Shown here piece after piece: positions 11,006 to 21,299 of a stretch of 64,000 nucleotides of DNA. The DNA comes from Amborella trichopoda (Eukaryota > Streptophyta > Magnoliopsida > Amborellales > Amborellaceae). The notes under the pieces were generated by a model. That model saw only the letters and a list, made by a program, of their open reading frames with translations. It did not search any database and was not told the origin of the DNA. Positions within the stretch are counted from its first letter, which is position 1, and each line of letters starts with the position of its first letter. A program made the position numbers and the translations under genes. The DNA lies in NCBI RefSeq assembly GCF_000471905.2, contig NW_006499364.1:5204066-5268065 (forward strand), written 5' to 3'.

Positions 11006-12290
11006 AAACAATTTTGCTTTAAATTATCACAAAGTGTCTGTGTAAACTTAGTCACAATTATCCTTGTTAAAATATTACACATTTAGGAGTTTTGTCCTGA
11101 TGCTGTTTTATCCTTTTTTTATCTTATAACTTATCGGATTATTAACGATTCTGTATTTGGATTAATACAATATTTATTCTACAATAAAATTTTATTGTGA
11201 TTATTAATTATAATTTCAAATTATACCCAATGGAAAATATGCTAAGAAGGTCATAAGTGACAAACATGACAAGAACTTCAAATTATACAAAATTAAAGTA
11301 TCAGAAATCATTATTTAACTTAATAGCTTTAACTTATCTATCTATGGTCAATTCCTTATTTATCTATGGTCAATTCCTTACAATTCACCTTCCTGTTTGG
11401 ATCATTAACATTTTTAGAGCTCTTTATAGAAAAGTGACATATTTTCTTCTTCAAATTATAGAATGATGATATCATTGGGAAAAGTTTTTAAAAGGATGAT
11501 AATGGAAAGCCTTAAAATATAGTGATCAATTTTATTATTACTGGGACATTGTTGAAGTTATTAGAACTTATCATAATTTAAATAAGTTGGAAATCATATA
11601 TAAAACATGGATTTACAGAAAAATGATTTACGATATTTCAAAAAAATTATAAGAAGAGAATATAAAATTGGGGCATATTACAATTGACATACAAATCGTC
11701 ATAAAATACATCCAAATAACATATGAAGTATTTATGGATGCCCAGGCTTTATGCAAAAAAAAATAGAGTAAAGCTTTACCTCGAAACCTTGTTCAAAAAA
11801 GACTTTGGGCATGGGAAATCCTTATGACGGCTCTCAAATCTATTTCCACCACCCAACATAAAATTTGTAGCTAAAAAATAATATAGATCTTTTGGATTTG
11901 TGAACAGTTGAAAATGAAGAGTTGAAAATGAACGGTTAAGATGAAGTTTTTAGGGCCTAATTTTTTTTCACAACCATAATGGTCAAGGTCGAGATAATCA
12001 ATTTGAACGTTTTCCAACTCCAGAGATGCAACTTTGGATGAGTTTTTATGTAAAGCTTTTCTTTTTTTTGTAAGGCATGTTTTAATCTTTTCTAATATTT
12101 ATACATTGTTTTTACAATTTCCTATGGTTTTTAGGATTTTTTATTTTTTTAATTACCATGAGTTCAACGCAAGTACTCAAAGCAAGTTCGAGTCAACTCG
12201 GCCAAGTCCCTGGGCACTCATTTTAAGGATCATAAATTTTGCATACCAATTCAACGAAAATGATTTCTTTAAACCAACGTTTCAAAAATC
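11006..12290. other. Gene-free AT-rich stretch
   Basis: Open frames such as 11257-11466 and 12034-12306 (+) show no recognisable domain and have poly-T or poly-A composition. A short duplication (tatctatggtcaattcctta twice) sits near 11.34-11.38 kb. Nothing else is supportable. Confidence 0.5.
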
Positions 12291-12791
12291 GACGGGTCGG
12301 GTCTGACTCGCCTGATCCAACCAGAGAATCGATAGGTCCGGTCTGGTCCCCATCATATATTGGAATGGGTCAGTTCGAACCGGCCAGTTGAACCGGGCGA
12401 TTCTCTAGCAGGATACCGGATGATTAGGCCCCACCCTTTTATTTTTAAGTACTTTTTTCGAATTTTTTATTTTTTTTCAATTTTTTTAAATCGTTTTTTA
12501 CCCAATTCACTATCGCCGATCCGCCACGCTGATCCACAGTTGTGGACCGGTTTTGTGGTTGGCAATCTTGGTCACCGAACGATGTTTTTAAACCTTGCTT
12601 TGAACGGTCAAAACTGTTGCTTTGATCATTGCACAAATGGACAATCCAAAATAGCAATCGAGACAGTAGTCCAACCAATTAATAAAAAAATAATTTTCCC
12701 TCTTATAATGAGAGACAGAAAGGGGGAGGAGTACGAGTTGTGAGCTTATTTCCAGGGAATAAAGGCTGGAAAGTAAAAGGTGATAAAATGT

Positions 12792-13279
12792 GGGGAAAAG
12801 TTTATATAAAGTGTCAACCTTATACTATACAAGTAAAGTGCATCTAAAAACCCCATTAGAGAATATTATTTTTATCTAGAAAATCTTCAATTCAATCATC
12901 TCGACCTTGAGATTTATAGATATAAAAAAAAAGAAAGGGGAATTTTTAGTTCTAAAAATACTTCATTTTCTAACACATTATCTAGACCATTCCTTTTCAA
13001 GATTTTTAAGTGTGTATAGATCTCCTGATCATCACCATTTCTAGAATTTCAAATTCTATAACTACACCTTCAGCAACATTATTTCTAGAATTTCAAATTC
13101 TATAACTACATCTTCAGCAACAATATTTCTAGAATTTCAAATTCTATAACTACATCTTCAACAACAATAGATTTTCACGTCATTCCTAAGCTTTGCAGCA
13201 CCAAAACTAAATCTTCACCATAGTTGAGGTGCACCTTACTTCAATAGTTTAGGATTGAGACCATATACAAACCTCACCC
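12792..13279 (+). mobile_element. Foldback MITE, family A, copy 1, with 8-bp target duplication
   Basis: The element starts ggggaaaagtttatataaag. Its right end, on the other strand, starts gggtgaggtttgtatatgg, so the ends are imperfect inverted repeats that continue inward (caaccttata / caatcctaaactat). It is flanked by taaaatgt on both sides (12784-12791 and 13280-13287). An internal 44-bp unit is repeated about three times (13037-13168). No protein coding. Confidence 0.75.
13037..13168. repeat. 44-bp tandem repeat, three copies, inside the MITE
   Basis: Each unit starts atttctagaatttcaaattc and ends in cagcaaca. Units begin at 13037, 13081 and 13125. The relatives at 13961-14358 and 16750-17065 lack this expansion, so it arose after the family spread. 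Confidence 0.9.
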
Positions 13280-13630
13280 TAAAATGTTGGAGACATCAAC
13301 CTAGCAAAAGGAAAAGTGTTTTCTTTGTTGCCTAAGTTGAGGACAAAGACGAAGGGTAAGTGGGGGAGAGAATAAAGTATTGGACGGAAAGACAAGTATG
13401 ACGACCAGACAACTCTATACTGCCCAGATGTATTCATAATCTAAAAAAAGGAGAGCAAAAAGAGGAGCATCCAATCAAAGATGTAGGTGTCGAATAAGTC
13501 TATACTATTGTTTTATATCTGACTATTCTGGCTTGAGTAGGGCTGGCAATTGGTCGAGTTTTTGGGACATTTCAATATTTCCATATTATTTCTTATTTTT
13601 GTTAATCTACAAAGTTAGCTGAATTGTTAA

Positions 13631-13905
13631 AAGGTGAAGTTTGTATAGAGCTGAGGCTCTAAACAATCAAATTAAAATGCGCATTCAAATAGTGTAGATC
13701 AAGCGCATCTATGAAAACTCGAAAATTGACCGTCTAAAATGCTTTAAAAGATGCACTATTTCCAAATTTTTGAATCCATTTTTTTCTCATGTCCGTACAC
13801 TTTGAGATGATAAATTTGATAATATTCAAAACAACATCTTCTAATGAAATTTTTGAGGTAGACACTAATTTGATTGTTTACAGCCTCGCCTCTATATAAA
13901 CTTTG
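13631..13905. mobile_element. Foldback MITE, family A-like, copy 2
   Basis: The left arm reads aaggtgaagtttgtatagag, then ctctaaacaatcaaatta. The right end, on the other strand, reads gtgcaaagtttatatagagg, then ctgtaaacaatcaaatta. The inverted repeats are about 50 bp. The DNA left of it (13573-13630) resembles the DNA right of it (13910-13960); both end in gaattgttaa. The site may therefore have been duplicated, with an element after each copy. Confidence 0.6.
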
Positions 13906-13960
13906 CACTTTGAATATTGCCATCAGATTTCTTATTTCGTTAATCCACATGAATTGTTAA

Positions 13961-14358
13961 AGGAAAAAGTTTATATGAGTTTGCAACCTTTAATGTAGAA
14001 TTACAGATGCACTTCAAAATCCATCCGAAAATGTTGTTTTAATGTTAAAAAAACCTCTAATCGATCATCTCGACAACGATATATATGATTATAGAAAAAC
14101 AAAATATTTTGAGTCTCCAAAATAATATATTTTGTAACACATTATTTAGACCGTATATTTTCAAGATTTTCATATGTTTACATGCCTTCTTGATTTTAGG
14201 CATTTTAGAAGTTTAAAATGTTATGATCAGATATAAAAAATAGATTTTGAGATACTACTAATAATTTTTCATATAAAAATTACATGTTATGATAAAATTT
14301 GGAGGCGCACCTCAATTGTATTATTGTTTAAGGCTCCAACCTTATAAATATCACACCC
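13961..14358 (+). mobile_element. Foldback MITE, family A, copy 3, with 8-bp target duplication
   Basis: The element starts aggaaaaagtttatatgag and ends in cttataaatatcacaccc. The two ends are imperfect inverted repeats, and the interior matches copy 1 (catctcgac, acacattat.tagaccgt, ttttcaagattt). It is flanked by attgttaa on both sides (13953-13960 and 14359-14366). Non-coding. Confidence 0.75.
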
Positions 14359-14747
14359 ATTGTTAAGTGTGGTTTATTAGACAAAAATAAAAAAATAAGA
14401 AAAGAACCTTTCTAGAGAAAACAAAAAATATGACCTACCTGGCAAATCCGAACGTTTGCCTTGAATAATTCCCCACCGCAACGGGCGAAAAACATTCGTT
14501 AAAAAATGACGGAACCCTAAAGATCCAAAAGTGAACCCGAAAAAAGAATGAAAAGCGAGCCCAAAAGAAGAGAGAAAAAATATGTAGAGAGAGAGAGGGC
14601 TTGTTGGCCAGCCAAAACGTGTAGGAGAAGAAACCAAAGGTGGTATTTCATTCTAAAAACCGCGTTGAAGAGAGAGAAAGAGAGGTTTTTTTCACCATAA
14701 AACCCCCAACAAACGCAGACCTCATTTGTCTCGAATCGAAGAGAGAG

Positions 14748-14969
14748 ATGGGGAGAAAATGGTTCAGGATCTCAAAGGAGTGGGCGTCGCCATGGAAGCT
14801 GAGCCCAACGGGCGGCAAGAGAAAGAAACAGAGAGAGTTCCAGTGGTCTTATCTCTTCCACTTAGGCATCATCGACGACTTCGTCTTCAAGATCGTCGCC
14901 ATATTCGAGTCCATCGTCCTCATCGCCATCCTCTGTTTCTTTTTCCTCTGCTGTGGCTGCAACATCTGA
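14748..14969 (+). CDS. Small host protein, 73 residues, with hydrophobic Cys-rich C-terminal tail
   Basis: This single-exon frame starts at the ATG in gagagatggggag and ends with TGA. The first 36 residues are basic and Trp-rich (MGRKWFRISKEW at the start, then a GGKRKKQ patch). Next comes FQWSYLFHLGIIDDFVFK, then about 24 hydrophobic residues ending in LCFFFLCCGCNI. This fits a C-terminally anchored membrane protein; the terminal Cys residues could be lipidated (inference). Base composition is much richer in G and C than the flanks and codon use looks genuine. The frame opens 36 codons further upstream, but that leader is encoded by GA-rich 5' UTR-like sequence, so I chose the inner ATG. It resembles small plant membrane proteins I recall only loosely; the function is unknown. 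The 3' flank is a CT run that enters an assembly gap. Confidence 0.6.
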   Translation: MGRKWFRISKEWASPWKLSPTGGKRKKQREFQWSYLFHLGIIDDFVFKIVAIFESIVLIAILCFFFLCCGCNI

Positions 14970-14983
14970 TCAACTCTACTTCA

Positions 14984-14984
<1 letters not shown>

Positions 14985-15015
<31 letters not shown>
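14985..15015. repeat. (CT)n microsatellite before the gap
   Basis: A CT run just after the small gene. A second CT run lies at 15272-15302 in the same relative position of the noisy duplicate. Confidence 0.9.
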
Positions 15016-15019
<4 letters not shown>

Positions 15020-15105
15020 ACTACGTACGTACGGTACGGCGTACGTACGTACTACGTCGTCGTCGTTCCGTTCCGTTCGTTCCGTTTCGTTTACGTTACG
15101 TTACG
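15016..15105. other. Probable artefactual sequence left of the gap
   Basis: About 90 bases made of overlapping words such as tacg, gtac, cgtc and ttccg. This unnatural texture ends at the N run. I regard it as unreliable consensus, not genomic sequence. Confidence 0.6.
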
Positions 15106-15159
15106 NNNNNNNNNNNNNNNNNNNNNNNNNNNNNNNNNNNNNNNNNNNNNNNNNNNNNN
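15106..15159. other. Assembly gap (54 N)
   Basis: A run of 54 undetermined bases. Confidence 1.
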
Positions 15160-15270
15160 GACTATTCGTACGTCCGTACTCGTCCGTCCTACTCGTCCAC
15201 TCCTCCTCGTTTCGTTTTTTCCTTTCCTTCGCTCGTGGCGTGCAACAATACTGATCAACTACTACTTCTA

Positions 15271-15302
<32 letters not shown>
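15160..15302 (+). other. Noisy duplicate of the small gene's 3' end (assembly artefact)
   Basis: The sequence after the gap follows 14898-15015 almost base for base, but with many inserted bases. Compare gtggctgcaacatctgatca before the gap with gtggcgtgcaacaatactga and tcaac after it. Both then run through an actt-c-agactctctc phrase into a CT run. Insertion-dominated differences are typical of raw single-molecule reads. I read this as an uncorrected second copy of the same locus, not a real gene duplication. Confidence 0.75.
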
Positions 15303-15303
<1 letters not shown>

Positions 15304-16749
15304 AATTTCCACGGCAGGGGCCGATGAAATCTCGCTGCTTTTCGGCCCCGTGTTTTCTTGTGATTCGGGTATTTTTGTTCAGGAGAGGGGAAAGTGACAG
15401 AGAGATGGGAAAGGGTATTTTTTGTTCATTTTTCATGGATATTGTTTTCATTAGTTGTAAATAGTCCGTGTAATGTTTTTTTGGTAATAAATCTAACAAA
15501 AACGTCGTATTGTTTGACGATTGATTGATTCTGGTTAAGGACCGCGTTTTCGAGGTCATACTTAACAAAGACGTTTCAAATCTTCAAAGTCGTTAAGAGT
15601 TCCCGGCCATCATCATGTTTAGAATATTTGTCTTTCCGCGCCTTCACAATTATTTAATAGCAGTTTAGTTTGGGGTCCATAATATTTTCCCACATTAATG
15701 AAAATACCACATTAATGGAAGTAATACAATTTATAAAACGCAAGAGTTATGCTTAATAGTCATTATCATTCGTGTCTTATTTCAATTATTTGAGTTTGGT
15801 TATTTTCATTAGAAAGAGAAAAACATAAAGATGGGCATACGGCAATGAACACTTACAAATCACCATTAAAAACATAATTACTACATAAAAAATATTTACG
15901 CATTGATTATTTAATTTAGTTTAATTTTTGTGATATTTTATGAAACCCCGAGTTCTTGGCTCAACAAGAAATCGAGTCCCAGTTGATTCGGCCGAGGCCT
16001 TGAACACTGGTTCCGATGATAAAAAACTTGCTGCTCTCCACAGTCACGAAGACAGCTGACTTGGGGATTATGGTTGTGGTTTCCTATACCAAAAATCGAA
16101 ACCAAATATCAAACAGAGAGTGTGTGAGAGACAAGTAGATTTTCAATCCATAATCTCTACAATGGGGATCATGACTATAAAAATAAATAAACTTTAAAAT
16201 TCAAACAAGGCAATTATTTTTTGACAAAGTTACATAGGAATAAAACTTGAGACATTGTGCTATGAAAACCCATCTTCTACCATCTTGACCCAAGCCTGAT
16301 TCTTTAAAAATGGCAATTTTTTTAATCCGTTTTGGACCAGTAATGGAAGTCTTTGATCAGGCCCTTGCGATCCATCTTAAAGATAGATGTATAATGTTTA
16401 GGAGGCACATGTTTTCTTTGATACACCGAATACTTTCCCTTAAACAAACAAATTTAAATGGAAATGTATAAATGAGACCATTTATTTTTATACAAGGTCA
16501 CAATCATCGTGCACTATCGGATTTGAAATTGGGTAGTTGATGATCTGTCATTGTTTGAGCAAAAAGTTCAAAATAAAATTTCTTGAATTTGTGACATACT
16601 TTCATCTATAGGATCTCATATCCGGTGGTTAAAAGTACTTGCGACATTCTTGTACCTAAAATAAATAATATCATAATGCACAATCCCGAGTTAGATATCT
16701 TATTATACAACAAACATAAGCAAAGTAATATTTCATAAAGAATGATCCA
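15303..16749. other. Gene-free stretch downstream of the small gene
   Basis: The first 250 bases after the CT run are GC-balanced and could be the true 3' flank or UTR of the small gene. The rest is AT-rich. A patch at 15.95-16.01 kb carries ccccgagttcttggctcaac and gattcggccgagg, resembling the ACTCGG-type MITE ends. A phrase at about 16.37 kb (ccatcttaaagatagatg) matches the repeat at 10.7 and 33.2 kb. Confidence 0.4.
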
Positions 16750-17065
16750 TACAACAAGTAGGAGTACTTTCTCTGCCCAATCCCCTCCAACATACTATCT
16801 GGATCATCCATTTTCAAGATTTGCACAGCCCAATCCCCTCCAACATATTATATGGACCATCTATTTTCAAGATTTGCATGCATTTATAGATCTCCTAGAT
16901 TTGAACCATTTTTAGAGTTTAAAATATTATAGTCAGACACAAATAAAATTATTGCACCATCCGAAAAGTTTTCAACACCAAAATTGCATCTCATGGCAAA
17001 CTTTGGAAGGGTACCTTCATTTTGATAGTTTAAGGTTGCAACCTTATGCAAACCACACCCATATA
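16750..17065 (+). mobile_element. Foldback MITE, family A, partial copy 4
   Basis: The right two thirds match family A in order: accatc.attttcaagattt, tatagatctcct, a core with aacaccaaaattgcatctc, then tagtttaaggttgcaacctt and a terminal gcaaaccacaccc. The phrase cccaatcccctccaacata occurs twice (16777 and 16830), so the left end is rearranged or truncated. Confidence 0.55.
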
Positions 17066-18017
17066 TATATAACATACTAATAAAATGCACATGCTTTGTA
17101 CGTCATACTAAAATGTGATAATATAGTGAATAAGAAATGGCTATAGTATTATTTGATGTTCTATAATAATGCATAAACAACAAATACAATAATATACGTG
17201 CCTATAAAATAAAGTATATAAATAATAAAATTTATTCTATTATCAATTATAAAGATTAACATGAGTTTCTCCCACATTTTTAGGATTCCCATGAAAATGA
17301 ATGAAATAAACTATTACATATAAAGATTAACAACAAAGACAACGACATAGATGGATATACAAAAGCACAAAACATGGGTAAATTAATAATAAGAAATAGT
17401 GAAGAAACCGTCTCCTGTAATATAAAAAGAGATTACATAAGTAAGATATATTCATAATATTTATTTATAATTTGCATTACATTTGAAAATTCATTAAAAT
17501 ATTAAATTACTTTGGATGAACACTATTATATATCTGCAATGCTTACAATTTCCTTGTTGCTATCTTATAAGCATAATTATAATTATGCGAGTGTAATAAA
17601 TTCAAAATACTTATCAGGATTCTAATTATATTTGTGATTATCGTAATATTCATCACAATATTCTATTAATAATATTTGTATATTTTAAAAATGTAAATTA
17701 TAATATTTTAATTACAAATTATTTTTGGTTGTTTAATAATTATGAGTTATTATATTTAAAAATTCAAATATTTAACGACAATAATGTGTGTTATAATTGA
17801 GGAATAAAATTATATAATTTTCAAATAATTATAATTTTCTAACAATAAAAATCAAATTTTTATTATAAAATAAAATAATAATGTTTATTTATCATTCTAA
17901 TAATTAGTTAAGAATACTATATATTTATGAAAAAATTGTGACTATTCTAATAAAATAAATTTATTCTTCATTATATTTTAATTTCTATATGTTTGTCTTA
18001 AATGTGTTAGCGAATTT
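17066..18017. other. Very AT-rich gene-free stretch
   Basis: Nearly pure A/T sequence with runs such as taaataataaaattt. No gene or clear repeat structure. It may be scaffold-attachment-like DNA, but nothing in the sequence proves it. Confidence 0.5.
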
Positions 18018-18353
18018 TTGAATTTTGATTTCAAATATATGAAAGAATCGGGGAAACAAACTCACATAGGGAACAAAACTGATGTAAATTCCATACAGTG
18101 GGAACATGAGGAATTCCAAAAGCTTTCAATCTCTATTACATTTGCCTTGAATCGGTATACAGATCCAAATGGCATTAGGGTCTTGAAGTATTTTAAAAAC
18201 TTTAGAGAAAAATATATTAAAATAAAAACTATCAACACCACTAAAAATACGACATCCCTTGTAACTAGGTATGTGCAAGGGTGCCCGCTCTTGTTCCTCA
18301 TTTATCTGGGGACTTCAATTGAGTTAACTGCCCTATATAGCTTTCTCTCTTAA
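18018..18353 (+). other. Unrecognised open frame, 111 residues
   Basis: The frame begins MNFDFKYMKESGKQ and contains a Lys/Thr-rich middle. I recognise no domain. The opposite strand is open for 79 residues over the same interval, and flanking sequence is AT-rich repeat DNA. I list it because it is among the longer frames here, but chance or a degraded transposon is as likely as a gene. Confidence 0.15.
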
Positions 18354-18440
18354 TGACCTTCACACCCAACAAAGTGTGTAGTACTATCAAGGCTCCTTCA
18401 TTGCCTTGGGCATGTAAAAATATCTCTCAAAGGGATGGGA

Positions 18441-18466
18441 TCTCTCTCTCTCTCTCTCTCTCTCTT
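18441..18466. repeat. (CT)n microsatellite
   Basis: A CT run of about 26 bp. Confidence 0.85.
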
Positions 18467-18539
18467 GCATGTAATATCAACATGCTTAGTTCAGGATCCA
18501 TCCCCCACCCTACTCCATTAATGGGGTATCCATAGAAGC

Positions 18540-20700
18540 TTGTTGATGATAAGCTTCAATATCTTCATAGCTATCGAAATTTAGATCGTTGGATCCACTC
18601 CTCTCACGGAATGGTTGCACCCGATAATCTTCATTTCAAATTGAATTCAAAACACCATTTAAATGGTTGTAAAAGATCAGCTTTACTGCAGTTTGTTTCT
18701 AAATCACCTTGAAATTCAAACTTGAAAACCAAACTGACCCGAGTTACCCTGATTTGATATGAGAAAATCAAAGGATAAGTGGTTATTTGCAGTCACCAAT
18801 GGTCAAAGAAAAATGCATAGATGAATTTTTCTGATTTGAACTGATGCTACTTCCAAATGATGAATACATTTAAATTAAGACTTTGCATGTTGATAGAGGA
18901 CTCAAAGACAAATCCAAAGGTCTATGTCTCACCTGATATTCATCAAGAACGAAGGAGATATGCCCAATCACAGTTGATCCATTCCTGCAGCAGATTCATA
19001 CAATAGATCATATCATTATAGCACCAACCACTTCCACCTCAGGGGTTTATAGACCCTAAAAATTTGAAAATTTTTACAAGATATTTATATTGAATACGTC
19101 CACAAAATTTGGTATAAAAACTCCAGATATCCTGAAGCTATCTCAGTCTTTGGGGTCAAGATTTTGCACAGTTTTATTACTACTTTTATAAGTCTAACCG
19201 CTTTCACACATGAGATCCATAGAATACCGACCTCCCATGGTTAAGAAAGAACTAAGTCATGAATCTAATGGCTCACGTCTTATGAAAAACTCCTCATAGA
19301 TTGGGAAATATCTTGATTTTAATAATAGGGGGTCTTCTTGGCTGATGAACATGTGCTTGACATCCAGTGGATATAAGCCTAAACTACTATTGAGGGGTTA
19401 AATTTTCTCCAAATGATCCGAAACTTTTTGGGAAAAGGGTTATCACACCTCACATATGATTTATCAAAATTTTTAGATGAATCCCCAAGTATCATGAGGG
19501 GACCGACAATCTAAACGTTATCCTAGCGACTGATGGAATGGGACACATATCAAATGTTGTCCAAACTGCATACAATTTGAATGAGAGCTTATTGTGCATT
19601 TCTATAAAGTTCCACCTCATTCTAATATGATTTGATGAGGTTTCACACAGACTGACTGTCAAAACCCCTTTTGACAAACAATGGTCTTCAAGAAGTCCCA
19701 AAGTCAAATCCGAACTTCTCCAATATCGTATGGAGAGATATATAGGGCAATGGGAAGAATATAAGTTCCAATGTTTGATATCACATTGAGATATTATGAT
19801 ATGCATAGTGACCCATTGTCAGGGCTTTCAATGTTTATCACAGCGCTGGATGGCAAGTCCTGACTTTGACACACCTTGCTTGTGATGTTTGAGGTGTAGC
19901 TTGTGATTCCACTTGCTGTCGAGCATTATGACTGTTCACTTGTATCACCTTCATGCTTGCCTAAATCTCACAAGTGTATTTGGTCCTATGAGGTTCCAAA
20001 AACACTCCCAACAAAATTGCCCCCATGCTGTACATGTAGGTCACCAAGTGTGTGGCATTCAACAATTTTGTGGATTATAAACTTTACCCAATATTTTTGC
20101 ATTACTGATTGTTGATGGCTATGCATATTTATTATGATGCATGTAGCATGGGATAGAGTTGCAACTCTTGAAGTTTAATTTGAATTCCAACAAGTAGACA
20201 CTTTCAAGTTCTCACATTGATGAGGGGTTTTATCTCTTTATGTTCACCCCTGTGCTCTATAAATACTGGGCATGGGCTTCATGGCTACTCGTCTGCAGCC
20301 ATGAGCTCTTCTTCAACCAACAAGGTCTCTCGCAGTCTTGCTGTGATCCGACAAATCCTCTTCAGTGGCTGCCATGGTTATTGATTTTGGTCATGAATGT
20401 CCCTCCAGGCCTTCATTGGATCTGCAAGAAAATCTTGCACTACTTGTGACCCGAAGTTCGTATGCTTCCTTAAAATAATCATAATATGTTGAAGAGGAGC
20501 TTCCCTATGAGATGGCCTATTATCGTCATTTGTCTGAGGCCCATGAAAATGAGGCCTGAAGCTTAATGTGTGTCTTGGCATTATCTAGCAAAATGTAAAT
20601 TCTTCTTTCTATCTTCTTTTAATTACTATTATTTTTCTTTTTCTGTCATGAATATGAAAGAGATTCAATCCCAGACTTCATGAATTCAATAAAGCTCCTG
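18540..20700 (+). mobile_element. LTR-like non-coding sequence, copy 1 of a diverged direct repeat
   Basis: The part at about 19300-19990 is related to 24280-24950, in the same orientation. Shared anchors in order include ggatataag, ccaaat.at..., tcacata.gattt.at, gaggtttcaca, a .ccttctttga/.cccttttga block and ctcctctaatatc/cttctccaatatc. Divergence is high. A TATA-like ctataaata at about 20.26 kb would fit an LTR promoter. No protein domain is visible. I infer parts of an old LTR retrotransposon, lineage unknown, broken at many places. Confidence 0.4.
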
Positions 20701-20907
20701 ATTATTAATATTTTCATGCTATTTTCTTCATTTCAATACTTCCATTTTGCACGTGCCATTTTATGCTTTGGTGACTGCCAATGTATTGTCTTTTTTTTGT
20801 CATGCATTAGTTGTACAAGTCTCTAGGTATCATCCAACTCTTTAGGACAATCCTTCACGTCATTCCCTATTCACTTGTAGGATTTCAATTAAATGCCCCT
20901 AAGATAA

Positions 20908-21270
20908 CTATTTGAAATTATTCAAAATTTTTGGCTTCATCACACTCCACGAGTCATAAACATGGCCCCTAATATTCAAATAGTCGATGGCATGAGAAAA
21001 ATAAGGGTTGTTATAGAGGGCTTTAACCAAGGGCATTTCAATCCTTCCTCGCATTACAAAAACAAAGCTCGAGGCCCCCATATTCTCAATCATGGCAGGG
21101 CATGCTAATATGGCCACTTTTTGCTTTCTCCATAAAAGACTAAATATAGCATAATTATTTATGGAAGCCTTTTGGGTCTTTATTAGTGCCACTTCTCTTC
21201 CAATGGAAATCTCCATGTGTCTTTTGCGTTGCTCCCCTCCTTCATTTCTTTCAAAGTGTGATAATTTCAT
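20908..21270 (-). other. Unrecognised open frame, 120 residues
   Basis: A clean minus-strand frame beginning MKLSHFERNEGGEQRKRH, with a mixed hydrophobic and basic composition (for example AIFSLLWRKQKVAILACP). It lies between LTR-like repeats, which favours a transposon-derived fragment. I do not recognise the family and see no catalytic motif. It is one of the longer uninterrupted frames in the left half of the window. Confidence 0.25.
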
Positions 21271-21299
21271 GGCAACCCCTCTTGCAATTATTTTTGGAG

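Noticed and set aside
13037-13168. CRISPR-like array
   Set aside because: The 44-bp units are contiguous with no unique spacers, and the setting is a plant MITE.
10303-13560. A hAT element bounded by tagggctggcaat at 10.30 and 13.54 kb
   Set aside because: The two motifs lie in the same orientation, not inverted, so they cannot be the two ends of one element.
15160-15302. A second copy of the small membrane-protein gene
   Set aside because: Differences from the first copy are almost all inserted bases, as in raw reads, and frame is not kept. An assembly artefact is simpler than a real duplication.
14726-15568. Long frames of 124-181 residues spanning the N run
   Set aside because: They run through undetermined bases, CT microsatellites and artefactual gap-edge sequence.
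20240-20449. A host gene with TATA box and a 69-residue frame
   Set aside because: The TATA-like ctataaata lies within an LTR-like repeat, and no frame there shows a recognisable or conserved product.
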